A stretch of DNA of 64,000 bases from Monomorium pharaonis (Eukaryota > Arthropoda > Insecta > Hymenoptera > Formicidae). The position numbers were made by a program, and so were the translations under genes. Below are positions 23,701 through 34,216 of the stretch, one piece after another; position 1 is the stretch's first letter; the number at the start of each line of letters is the position of its first letter. The stretch spans positions 12,573,996 to 12,637,995 of the forward strand of contig NC_050468.1 of the NCBI RefSeq assembly GCF_013373865.1, written 5' to 3'. The notes beneath the pieces were generated by a model, which did not search any database, was not told where the DNA came from, and was given only the letters and a program-made list of their open reading frames with translations.

Positions 23701-25133
23701 GGGTAAGATTATCGATACCGCTTTGCATTTTAATTGGCTTGCTACAGCCGTTTTCTATCTCAAGATAGGCTATCTTTTGAGAAATGGCCGCGGCCATTAT
23801 CGCGTCTTGGACGTATTGATAATCGGTCATGCATGCGTCTACCTTGGATCTCGTATCTCTGTCTCGGCAGTGGTTCAGCGCTTGCGGTGTGTGTCACCCT
23901 TTTATTTTAATTGCGTTGTACGCGAGGTCGTAAAACTTCGCAGTCATCAACCGAGGATATTTCTCGCTATTTAATTCCTCCAATCGCTCCGATTTGTATT
24001 ATTCGAGCGTTCTGCGAACGTTCCGTATCGTGCCGAGTAACAATTTTATTCGCCCGCGTTGACTGATGGCGGGGACGATAATCCATCGAAAAATCACAGT
24101 TTTCCGCCACGCGTGAGAGGGTGACGAGAAAGCTCTTCCACAGTTTATCTCCCGTGACCCTCGCGAGAAGCACTCCCCGCAGATGGGATGCGCCAGCGAA
24201 CGATATAAAGACTGGTTGTGTTATTTGCGAAGCAAAACAAACGCCTCTCGAGGCTTTTTGAAGATTCACGAGTTCGACAAGTCTCTGCTGAAAGTTATAT
24301 ATCTGCATCAGACCTGCAGCATGCAGAAATGTGTTCGCGACGCGTGATGACGAGTCCGGCAGAAATGTGTGGTCCTCCAGAGCGAAGTGATTCATGTCGT
24401 ATACTTTCGTCTGTCTATCTGATTTCAGTTATTTTCCGATATATTTCTTGTACAACCGAACGGACTCGCGCGTATAGATAACAGTTAGTCCTTATAAGAT
24501 AATGCAACGTCTCGGAGGGATTATCTCGCGTCGTGACGTTTCGATTTGTGTGTTCCATTACGTTGCCGTTTAAACAGTTTCCGTTTCATCGCGACAAAAA
24601 ATGCGTCTGATGACACACCCATGTTGCTCTCGATAAATCAGATTGCTGTGTAACGTGTGTCTGGATGTGCGCATACATTTCCTGTGGAAATTTACCGAAA
24701 CCAACGCGGACGATACGCATTGGACACTTGGCGCGTACCTACCTAATACAAGCCGATTCTATTCGCTAGGTGAAAAGGAGACCGCATAAACAAGTCGGAA
24801 CAGGCCAACTCGTATGACAAAACGGTACCTCGTGGACACAGTTGATCATTTTACATTCAACAACATCAGTTCAGAACCGGGATCGAAGCATTCGTATTCG
24901 TACATCACTTGCACTTGTAACGAGAAACATTGGATCCGTTCTCTTCGGCTCTTTAGCAGAATTTGCAATCGATTGGAACACACAACCGTGTATTGTGGGT
25001 AAATCAAAAGTAACGATTTAAATTAGTGAAGGAAGCTAAAATGATGTTGAGTGCATCTGTCGCGCATAAACGGGGTGCATTTCGTTAAAAAAAAAAAACA
25101 AGTGTTCGTAACACTTAGCGCTGTAATGCTCAG
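23701..25133 (+). promoter_or_regulatory. Long GC-balanced island upstream of the 25.2-kb exon
   Basis: About 1.3 kb of near-balanced, CpG-containing sequence directly before the exon coding the 54-aa leader. It may contain an alternative promoter and 5' UTR. Open frames on both strands (a 142-aa minus frame at 23,967-24,395 and others) show no recognisable domain. Confidence 0.35.
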
Positions 25134-25205
25134 GAATATTCTTCATTGTTCCTAATTATACGCGATATAATTAATCAGAGCGAATTAGACACTGATCTCC
25201 GTTCC

Positions 25206-25367
25206 ATGGAGCATACGAACGAGAGAACGAGTCTGTTGAGTAGCAACCGACGAAATGCATCCTATCCCTCTTTACCTGCATTACCGCACGGATCTGGCAG
25301 AACCTATGGGTCTCTTTCCTCAACGTGCCAACAAGCCATTCAATCATTATGGAACAGAAGCAAACAG
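25206..25367 (+). CDS. Candidate first coding exon: 54-aa N-terminal leader, probably of KIDINS220
   Basis: ATG at 25,206 opens 54 codons beginning MEHTNERTSLLSS and ending QSLWNRSKQ, closed by a donor CAG|GTAGAA at 25,368 in phase 0. The content is unlike the surrounding noise: ERTSLL is an acidic dileucine-type sorting pattern, followed by Ser/Pro/Gly-rich sequence (PSLPALPHGSGRTYGSLSS). A possible acceptor (tgctcag) ends at 25,133, so the exon may begin at 25,134 with a 5' UTR. Phase and strand allow direct joining to 42,238 or to 36,831. Linkage to KIDINS220 is inferred from position and phase only. Confidence 0.55.
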
Positions 25368-25584
25368 GTAGAAGATACAGCGATTTACATACGTGTTCGG
25401 TATTTTATCTATATCTTCGATTTTCTCATACAATAATGTAAAGATGATGGTGTCTTCTCTAAAAGTACAGACGTAGCCTAATTTATTTATTTTTCAAGAC
25501 AATCAATTTTCATATTTTTTGTGTAATACAAAATGCACAGAAAAATATTTGCGTCAAATTAAAATTAATATATTCTATTTAATA

Positions 25585-25878
25585 ACACAGCCACACAAAA
25601 AAGTGGTCTAGTCTGTATACTAGATCCACGTATTCCTATGGATTTTGGCCTGCTGAATCCAAATCTGATGTCAGAATTGGTAGATTGGTTCGCTGTTTCG
25701 AGGAAACCTCAAAAAAAGTTCAAAAATCCACAAAACGAACACTTTTGCTGATGTTTTTCTTGAAATAGCGAACCAATCTACCAATTCTGACATCAGATTT
25801 GGATTCAGCAGGCCAAAATCCATAGGAATACATGAGTCTGGTATACAGGCCAGATCACTTTTTTTTGTGTAGCTGTGT
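25585..25878. mobile_element. Long-armed palindromic MITE
   Basis: Two arms of about 115 bases (25,585-25,705 and 25,765-25,878) are near-perfect inverted copies. Ends are ACACAGCCACACAAAAAAGT and its complement, with inner block GAATCCAAATCTGATGTCAG and its complement. About 60 bases of loop lie between. No open frame. Confidence 0.85.
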
Positions 25879-26121
25879 AATCATTGTTTATATACAAGAA
25901 TGTAATTTCAAAAAATAATGATAATCTTGTTTATGTATAATTTAATGTTTTTAAAGAATTTAATCATCTTTAAATTTGAACAAAATATACTTTAATATAG
26001 TATAATTAGAGCTCACACAAAAAATTTAATATATCGTATATTCGATCTGTTTGAATAATTCAAAATAAAAAAGAAGCTCATCTAGTTCAAATATTTCGAC
26101 TAAAGTGCGGACAGTTCGAAC

Positions 26122-26774
26122 TTAAGGGAGTTTCTCTGCTCAGGTCCGGCACAACAAGAGGCACGGGTTCAAGTAAAGAAAAATATTTAAATGACCATTT
26201 TGTTGCCTTCTTTTTTTGCTGTATATGGTCTAAAATTAATAATTTTAAATATAAGAAAAAAATTGGCTATAAAGTACCACATTTATTTCTGAAATAATTT
26301 TTTTAAAAATTGAGAATAAACATTTTTCACTATTATACCACCCTTAGATAACTGAATACAACAATTTGAAATTCATGTTATATCACTAGCACACGTTTAC
26401 CACACTTACGTGCTGTATTACTTCGATTATTGTAAACTTCTTTTATCTTATCAATTATTTCATTTAAACGAGCAAGTGCATCGTTTCAAAAATTTAACAG
26501 TACTTTTCTGGACAGCTAAGATGTATTGTTGTAAAGTTTCACTAACATCTGTTCATTACTTCTATGTTTAATACGACAATAAAAACTGAAAAATCCTGAA
26601 AATTCATTGATTCTCATAAGAGCCAATATTAATAAAATATTTAATATTTATATAACTATATAGCTAGTTCAGCTTTCTGAAATTTTGACAGTCAATTTAT
26701 ATCACTAATTTGAACTTCTCTACAAAGTTTCATGAAAATCTGTTCATTTTGATTTAGCAGCGGAACTCCCTTAA
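26122..26774. mobile_element. TTAA-flanked MITE with GGGAGTT ends
   Basis: TTAA at 26,122-26,125 and 26,771-26,774. Inverted ends are GGGAGTTTCTCTGCT and GGGAGTTCCGCTGCT. The 653-bp interior is non-coding and AT-rich. Confidence 0.65.
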
Positions 26775-29196
26775 GTAGTGATCGGTTATCTGTTGCCAGT
26801 TTGTTGTGTCCGAGTTCATATAATTCAGACATTAAAGAAGACAGTAAAAAAGATTAGAAACAAAAAAGCAGTTTTTTACGAGTCTTTTTTTCTCATTGCT
26901 TGAAATCTCTAAATATTTTTATAATTAAAACGAGATAAATACATATAATTACATGTTCAAACTCGAGAAGAGAAAACCCGAAGATGCGGAGTGCAAAATG
27001 CAATGCGAACAAACCTTTTAATATGTAAAAAAGAAATTAGTTCGAACTTGACGTTCGATCTTGAGATTTTAACTGTCTGAACTATTCAATCGTTTCTAAA
27101 GACTAGAATTCCTTTTAAGAAATTTCTTTTTTATTCTTGAAAATTATGAATTTTTACAGAATTTCGTTGGAACTCAGGGAAGTTTTTGAAATTTTTAGTT
27201 TAAATTTTATTTTTTGCCAAACTTATTTCTTTTTTTATCGATTTTTCTAATTTTTAATAATACAAAAAATCGACAATCTATTAGTATTATAACATGCACC
27301 TATGTAACATACTCACGTATATTTTCATGATTCGCGAGTTTTATAAAATTAGTGACAGTGAACAAAAAACAATACATTGTTCTAAATTAGCATTGTGTAT
27401 TTAATTTCATGTTTCATATCTTGTATTTTTAATGAGCTAGATTGCGGATAAATCGTTATATGTCATTTAGTTAATTTTATCTTGGTATTTTTTTATATAT
27501 ACATTCAAAATTCAAGTTTTTGTTTTGTTAATTAAAGAACACATTAAAAGGTATAATAAAATAAACATATTTTAAAGCTGCATTAAAAATTCTCTAATCT
27601 TATCTGTGGAATAAAATTCCTGGAAAAATCGGGAATTCTTTTTAGATAATTTTTTTTACAAAATTTAAATATTTCATATAATCATTAGAAAACACAATAT
27701 GATATTATTATACACAATTGGATAACAATAATAATAATAAATTTTTATTCTTGATTTAAAGATATTATTTTCTATCCAATTCTTTTTATTCTCGACTCAT
27801 GAAAGTTAGTATTGAGAATAATGAGAATATATTTTTCTTGATAAAACTACCAAATTTCTTCGTACAAGCAAATTCTATCTGTTTAGCTTTATTTAATATT
27901 TAACATCGCAAAAATAAAAATATTTTTAAAAGAAGAATGTTATTTTTTTTCTGTATCTCTTAGTAACTCACCTTTATATAGTACTTGAGATATTTTTAAT
28001 CTTCTTACGATCCATTCTTTTGCGAGTGGTGAATGCTACAACTAATCGCAGTCTCTGGAAACGCTCGAGTGGATCTTCATGAATGAAACTCTTTTACTCT
28101 TTACTACGACGAGCGTGCCAAGATTTAGTCGGGATAGCTTTCATGATAAATGACACGGGCAACAAGAGATGTCGAGACACGCCTCTCATGAACTGACAAT
28201 AATGACAGCGCGTGGCAGATTCGGTGTCTTAGATAATAACGTGACGAACATCCACCGCTGGTGGAATTTTCATAGTAAACAAATCACACGCAAATGAATC
28301 ATATGATCAGTGAAATTCGTGCGACTCGTCTACAAACGGCGATTCCTATTACTATTTTTGTCGGTATTTACCTCGTCGATTTATTTCGGTGCGGAATAAA
28401 TAGCATTAGATATTGTGACTCGCTCGATGTTTTCGTATTTGGCGCAAATCATAGATGTTAAAATTACGAATGTTGAATCAAAATTATATGTACTACGAAG
28501 ACGAATGCCTTTCTCCAACAGCAAAAATCTTTTTGGCGTTTCTACAAAATTAATTTTGAAAAGTTTGTAATTCAAAATTTTAAAATTATAATTACAATTA
28601 AAATTCTCCATTATTGACAATTCACGACAATATAATTGTTTACAATAAAATTTTCTATGTAAAATTGATTTTTATGTATATTATTATAATACAAATTATA
28701 TTGTTATGAAAATGAGCTATAGACTTATTTTGTGTAAAGAATGCACGTGCCACTTTTTTTAATTTTTGATTTAATGTAAACAATATCGTAAATTGATATT
28801 GTTGTGGAAAAAATAGTTTCAGTTAGAACATAACGTATATTTTATTTAAAAATATACTTAATCACGCATGAACTGTTTGCAACAATTAATTTGATTTTGT
28901 GCTAAATTAAGGATGATTGATTTATATTATTATTACTTGCAACTACGTTAGATTTTTCTAATTTTAATATTTGAATAATGCCAAAATAATTTATTTTTTC
29001 TAATGCATACAGAAAAATATTGTAAATTATTTGAGTTAAGAAAGAAGTCATTTACTGAAAGTCATTTTCAAGTTTATTTCTAAGAATTTTTTGTAAAAAA
29101 AAAGTGCAAAACAAATTAAGTTTTTACATAAGCGTCAAATTTATTAAAAATATATTTTGAATCCTAGTAATACTTTGTTTAACAATATTAGCAATT
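26775..29196 (+). other. AT-rich intron-like stretch with one mixed patch
   Basis: Contains the inverted copy (27,040-27,095) of the repeat at 16,322 and a CpG-containing patch at 28,000-28,400 that may be regulatory. No exon is recognised. Confidence 0.45.
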
Positions 29197-29399
29197 AAAA
29201 CAAAGGTAATTCTTCCGAACTACGGCTCCACTTCCAAATGGGCTGAAATTTGTTGTAGTGGCTTCTTATGGTTAAAAAATAATATAAATACCAATTTTTA
29301 GTCGGAGGAAGTCCCTAAAAAAATTATAAACACAAAAGATTTTAAAATGTACCATTGTTTTCTGATTAATATGGAATGAAATTTGTGAAAAGTCGTGAA

Positions 29400-30025
29400 G
29401 TTATATGGTATAGAGAACGCGTGGGCAGGAGAGGGGCTCCGCCCCTTTCCTTGCACCTCCTCTCCGTAATTTTTCCTAACTCTAACTCAACCAATTTTAT
29501 GTCGCTATTTGGTTAATGTGAAAACATTGGAAACGAACAGTGGATCTTGTTTGGTGTGAAAAGTTGCAAACTTATGTGGTACTGTACAACTATGGACGTC
29601 GTTTACTTTACGTAAAGCACTGAGATCATGTATTTATGAAACTTTAGTCAAATAAAGTAGACCTTGCTTCACAGATTTATGCTTATGTTCGCAGAACAAT
29701 GAACGACGGCTAAAACTTTTTATACATTACTGGGGCGCATGATCTTGACAACATAAACCTGCGAACATAAACATAAACCTGTGAAGAAAAGTCTATCCTA
29801 TTTGACTAAAGTTTCATAAATACGATACATGATATTAGTGCTTTATGTAAGGTCAACGCTTGTACAGTACTGCATGGGTTTGCAACTTTCCACGCCAAAC
29901 AAGATCCACGCTGTTTGTTTTTAATGTTTCCGCATTAATCAAATAGCGACATAAAATTGATTGAATTAGAGTTAGGAAAACTTCAGGGGAAGGGCGAAGC
30001 CCCTTCGTGTTCTTTATACTATATA
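29400..30025. mobile_element. Foldback element inside the composite transposon
   Basis: Arms of about 225-260 bases (29,400-29,660 and 29,800-30,025) are inverted copies. They share CTAACTCTAACTCAACCAA, AAACATTGGAAACGAACAG and TGAAACTTTAGTCAAATAAA blocks with their complements. A related copy of the right arm lies at 43,680-43,870. Confidence 0.75.
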
Positions 30026-30336
30026 ATTGAGAAATTAAACTTACCGTGACGTTCGATTGCAATTATGCTGTCTCGTTCGGATGAATGTATTGTAGTAGTC
30101 TTCCGCTGCACTATCGTCAACAGGTATATTTAAAGATAATATAAAATTATAAAAAATCTGAAGATGGCATACACGCCGCGTATGCCGCGCTCGCGCTTAC
30201 GTATCCAGAGTTCTTTATTAATTTAAAGCTAACAAATCTGTTCCTAGGAAGCGGGTGGGAGGGGTTGTCCATCCGAACGAGACAGCATATTTGCAATTGA
30301 ACTTCACGGTAAGTTCGTTCAATTTCTCAATTATGC
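30023..30336. repeat. Inverted repeat, possible DIRS-type terminal or internal complementary region
   Basis: TAATTGAGAAATTAAACTTACCG... up to TGTCTCGTTCGGATG at 30,023-30,085 is inverted at about 30,268-30,336. A further direct partial copy (CATCTCGTCCGGATGGATGT) follows near 30,337-30,360. DIRS elements carry inverted termini and complementary internal regions, which fits the adjacent reverse transcriptase, but the link is inference. Confidence 0.5.
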
Positions 30337-30625
30337 AACATCTCGTCCGGATGGATGTATTGTAGATATTCAAAGCTCAGATTTGTTTAATAAAAGTTGA
30401 TAAAATAAAACCTTTTATTCCAATATTAAGAACAATTTATACGTTTGAAAGCATCTGGAACAAAACGAATCAGAGGATTAGAAACAAGCGGTTAAATAGA
30501 GGGAACCAAGGCTGGGCCGACCACTAAGAAGCCATCATTATCCCTTCTGCTTTGTCAGTGATGATCTTACGTAAAACTCTTAAGATCAAATTGAATGGAG
30601 GGAAAGCATAAAAATAAAAACCACT

Positions 30626-31850
30626 CTAGTTCAAAGAAAACGTATCAACTGCTTCCGCAAGAGGATCTGGGAGCCAAGAAATAAAACGAGAGCACTTCGC
30701 TTTGATAGTTGTGGCAAAAAAATTAATGTCAAACTGACCGAAAAGAGAACTGATCCTGTTAAAGTAACCCTGTTCTAAAGACCATTTGGTATCTACTGAG
30801 ACAATTCGAGATTTGATGTCTACCTCAAAGTTTTGAGCTGAAGGGATATATGCGGTATATAAGAATAAATCTCGATCTGCACACCAAGACCAGATGCTTT
30901 TAGCAAAATTAGAGAAATGTGGAAACTTGATCGAGCCCATGCGATTGATGTAAGAAAGGGCAGTAGAGTTATCGACTCTTACTAAGATTTCACAACTCCT
31001 TAGGTGAGACGCAAAGAATGTTAAAGCGTGAAAAATAGCTAAAAGTTCTAGGTAGTTGATGTGGTTTAATTTTTCTTCAGCGGATCAAAAATCGTGAGTC
31101 CGCGCATCACCGCAAACGGCACCCCAGCCTGTTAAAGATGCGTCCGTAACAATTTTGAGATTGAAAATGCCTGATATCTGAGAATCAAAATTCTCATCCG
31201 CAGCTACGAAAGCTAGAAATTTTTCTTTCTCCAGGATCTTGGTACAGTATGTAACATACCACATACTGTAGTGCTAGGCAAAATTGTTAGAGAGCCGATG
31301 GTAACTGGCAAAAAATCGAATTTTGCAGGATTTTATATCTAAAATAGTGAGCGTCGTCTGGAGAAGTTTATTTTGTCTGTTCGATGGTATCGAAATCAAG
31401 AAGGATTCTCAAATACGAAACCAAGATATCGACAAAACTTCGTTGGGATAAGCATGCTCTTTTGCTCGTTGATTTTAAAACCTAAAGATAAAAGCAAGTC
31501 TCGTGTGACAAAGATATTCTTCAAACATTGATCATAAGTGCTATAATAAGAAAATCGTCTAAGTAAGCAACTGACAGGAAGCCCTTGTCTCTAAGGAAAT
31601 AAACAACTGGTTTTAAAATTTTTGTAAAAATATAAGGCGCAAATGCCAAAGGGTAAGGTTTTAAACTCAAAGAGTTGATCTTTAAATCGAAATCGTAAAA
31701 ACTTTCTATCTTCCTGATGAATTGGAAGCAGTAAATAAGCATCCTCTAAGTCGATGAACGCAAGAAAATCGCTTGGGGGAAGAAAATGCTCTCGTGTGTG
31801 TGCGTGCGTGTGAGCGTGTTGTGTGTGCGTGCGTATGCGCGCGCGCGCGC

Positions 31851-31920
<70 letters not shown>

Positions 31921-31941
31921 CCTCGAGAGAACGAATTTCAT
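30626..31941 (-). pseudogene. Decayed DIRS-like retrotransposon reverse transcriptase and RNase H
   Basis: Read on the minus strand, reverse-transcriptase motifs appear in order: FIDLEDAYLLLPIH, then KFLRFRF, then LPFG, then the catalytic YLDD box. RNase H motifs follow: TDASLTGWGAVCG near 31,110-31,145, then VDNSTALSYINRMG near 30,960, then FFATTIKAK and SWLPDPLAEAVDTF near 30,650-30,720. The VDN...YIN and FA...SW-PDP...AVD patterns are characteristic of DIRS-type elements. Frames change between blocks and a TGA replaces an expected residue near 31,090, so it is inactive. A GC/GT microsatellite lies at its 5' side. No tyrosine recombinase was identified. Confidence 0.8.
31837..31918. repeat. 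(GC)n(GT)n compound microsatellite
   Basis: A GC dinucleotide run followed directly by a GT run, with looser GTGC-type repeats before it (31,795-31,836). Potential Z-DNA-forming sequence. Open frames through it are artefacts. Confidence 0.95.
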
Positions 31942-32121
31942 TTTACATTAATCAGAAAACAATGGTACACTTTAAAATATTTTTTTGTTTATAACTTTTT
32001 GGGGGCCTTTCCTCGACAAAAAATTGTTATTTATATTACTTTTTAACCATGAGAAGCCACTACAAAAAATTTTACCCCATTTGGAGGTGGAGCCGTGGTT
32101 CGGAAGAATTATCAAAACAAA

Positions 32122-33973
32122 AATTAGATTGCTTATTATTCTGATTTTTCTTCGACAAAATTTATAATTTTCTTCGAAAAAGATTAATTCTTTTTTTAAA
32201 TAATATGGTAATGAATTTTTCTAATATTTGCGATGAGTGTATATTTAATATTAAAATAATCTTTGTTAAATATAATCGTTATATAAAAGAAAATTGAAAA
32301 GTAAATTGAATCTTAGCTTAGTAGTAAAATTAACATTTTTTTTTGTATGTGCAATTTAAATTTATTAAAATCCAATGAAGTGCTTATTACAAAAGAATAC
32401 TGCAGGTATTTATTATCTGGAGCGTTATGTGGATTAAAAAAATCACATGAATTAGTTGTGTGTAAATTAATAAATTATATAATATGGTGGCGCGAATAAC
32501 GTGACGCGAACGGGGTATTATATACATAATCTTTGTTACATAATTATAAATGCTTCATCGGTTTTCAATAACGTTTAGCTGTCGATATATCATTTATTTT
32601 TTACATGGCTCGACGGCAGGGATAGGAATGTTATGATATAAACGGATACAGTATTGGTAATTTTCATACAGAAATTAATATTAATAATATTACTTTGCAT
32701 CTACATACAATAAATTGCAGTGATAATTATATAAAATTTTGAAGATAACAATAAATATTTTTTAGTGCAAAATAAAAAAAATTTACGATTTATTAGGATT
32801 TACAGTAATGCTTCTCTAAATTAAAATAAAGCTCAAGCCATTCGTATGATTTTTGCCGAGAGTATCGCCTTTACTTGGTTGAGTATAAAGCGCATGTTTT
32901 ATTTTTCGATTCAAAAATGAATTTTCTTTATATATCAGATATTATCAAAATTCTAACATTTTATATGATAAAAAATGTACCCAGAGTCAGAAGTAAAGTT
33001 GTATTATAATTAAAAATAAATAATTTCAAAAGAAGTTTGAACTTTTAATTTCTTTTGAATATGCCATTACTATTAACATTAAAAACAATTAATCTTTCGA
33101 GAGTTCTCTTAAAAAGTGAGTTGGCACAGAATTACATCGCGAATTGCGTTGGAGTGAACTATAAACACTTTTGTAACAATACCTCTCTTGATTGAGCTTG
33201 TTTTCTAGAGTGTTCTAAAGCGGAAATCAACTTACGATCGTGACTCAGTCGTCTAAACTTTTTTTTTTTTTGGTCGGCCTGTTTAACCAGGTGACGAAAT
33301 TTAATTCAGCGAGAATGGAGCTTATCGAACAATTTCACGAAAAGCGATAGTGTTATTAGCTTGGTACGCTTTGTTGCGCGACAATGGTGATACTATTCAG
33401 CTGAACAGCATCGCGTCATTTCGTTTTATGAAGCGCAGTAAAATTGTGCGTACACAATTAATTAGTTTACTGAGCTTTAATTGGCCGGAATTAATGGCGA
33501 GAACTAACTGCGGCAAGTACTTCTAAAAACAACTGAGTTTAATGCAAAGAAATATTCTTTGGCATTTAGAATCAATTTTATCTTATTTTATTATTTGTTT
33601 TATACTCTAATTAATTTTATTAAATTCACAAATTTATTTACTTTATTACTGTTTTCCTCTCATAACATCTGTCTGAAAAATTTTGTCTCTAATTACTGTT
33701 CATGAGGTATTACTATTTAAGTTTTTATGACAATTAGTTAAAACATTGTTGCTTATTTGTTAAAACAATGACATATAGAATTACAATTTTTTAATCATTT
33801 GAAATAAAATATTCTGATAAAACTTCTATACACTAATAAGTAAAAATTATATTTTTGTTCTTTTACAATCAGTAGATGAAAATATTTTAAAAAACTACAT
33901 TAAAAAATAATATTACAAAATTATGATTTAAAACAGTTAAATTAAAAAACTTTATTTTATAAAGTTATCGTAT
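32122..33973 (+). other. AT-rich non-coding stretch
   Basis: Mostly AT-rich. A mixed-composition patch at 33,110-33,520 could be a conserved regulatory segment. No exon is seen. Confidence 0.45.
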
Positions 33974-34216
33974 TTAACCCGTTGTTACCACACTAATGCG
34001 ATTTAGGATTTGGTATTTTTGAATTTCAATAACTTGGAACGTAAGCGAAGTAAATTTAACTTAAAAACTTGTTTTTATAATAAAATTTCCTGAGAAATGC
34101 AATAGTAAGTTTCGAATGGAAAAAAATTGTTAATAGTAAAAAAGGGGAAAAACTTTTTTCCCCGAAACAAGAAATTTTAGGTGGCAAAAATTTGCACTGG
34201 ATTAACAACGGGTTAA
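33974..34216. mobile_element. TTAA-flanked MITE with CCCGTTGTTA ends (piggyBac-like)
   Basis: TTAA at both ends (33,974-33,977 and 34,213-34,216) with inverted ends CCCGTTGTTA and CCCGTTGTTAAT. TTAA targets and CCC ends are the piggyBac signature. 243 bp, no open frame. Confidence 0.75.

Larger units (their letters stand above)
29205..32113. mobile_element. Composite DNA transposon with long TIRs and 8-bp target duplication
   Basis: Outer ends GGTAATTCTTCCGAAC and GATAATTCTTCCGAAC (reverse complement at the right) continue into inverted arms of about 160 bases (29,205-29,370 and about 31,945-32,113). A perfect 8-bp duplication AAAACAAA flanks it (29,197-29,204 and 32,114-32,121). An 8-bp duplication is typical of hAT-type transposition. 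The interior is not a recognisable transposase. It holds a foldback (29,400-30,025), an inverted-repeat clamp (30,023-30,336) and a decayed DIRS-like reverse transcriptase, so it is a non-autonomous carrier or a nest of insertions. Confidence 0.8.

Noticed and set aside
23967..24395. 142-aa minus-strand frame
   Set aside because: No recognisable domain, and open frames of similar length on both strands in the same CpG-rich island suggest composition, not coding. A UTR or regulatory reading is preferred, though I cannot exclude a lineage-specific exon.
31591..32046. Long frames of His-Thr or Cys-Val-Arg-Ala repeats on both strands
   Set aside because: They are translations of the GC/GT microsatellite. 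Only the stretch on the minus strand past the repeat, with RT motifs, is meaningful.
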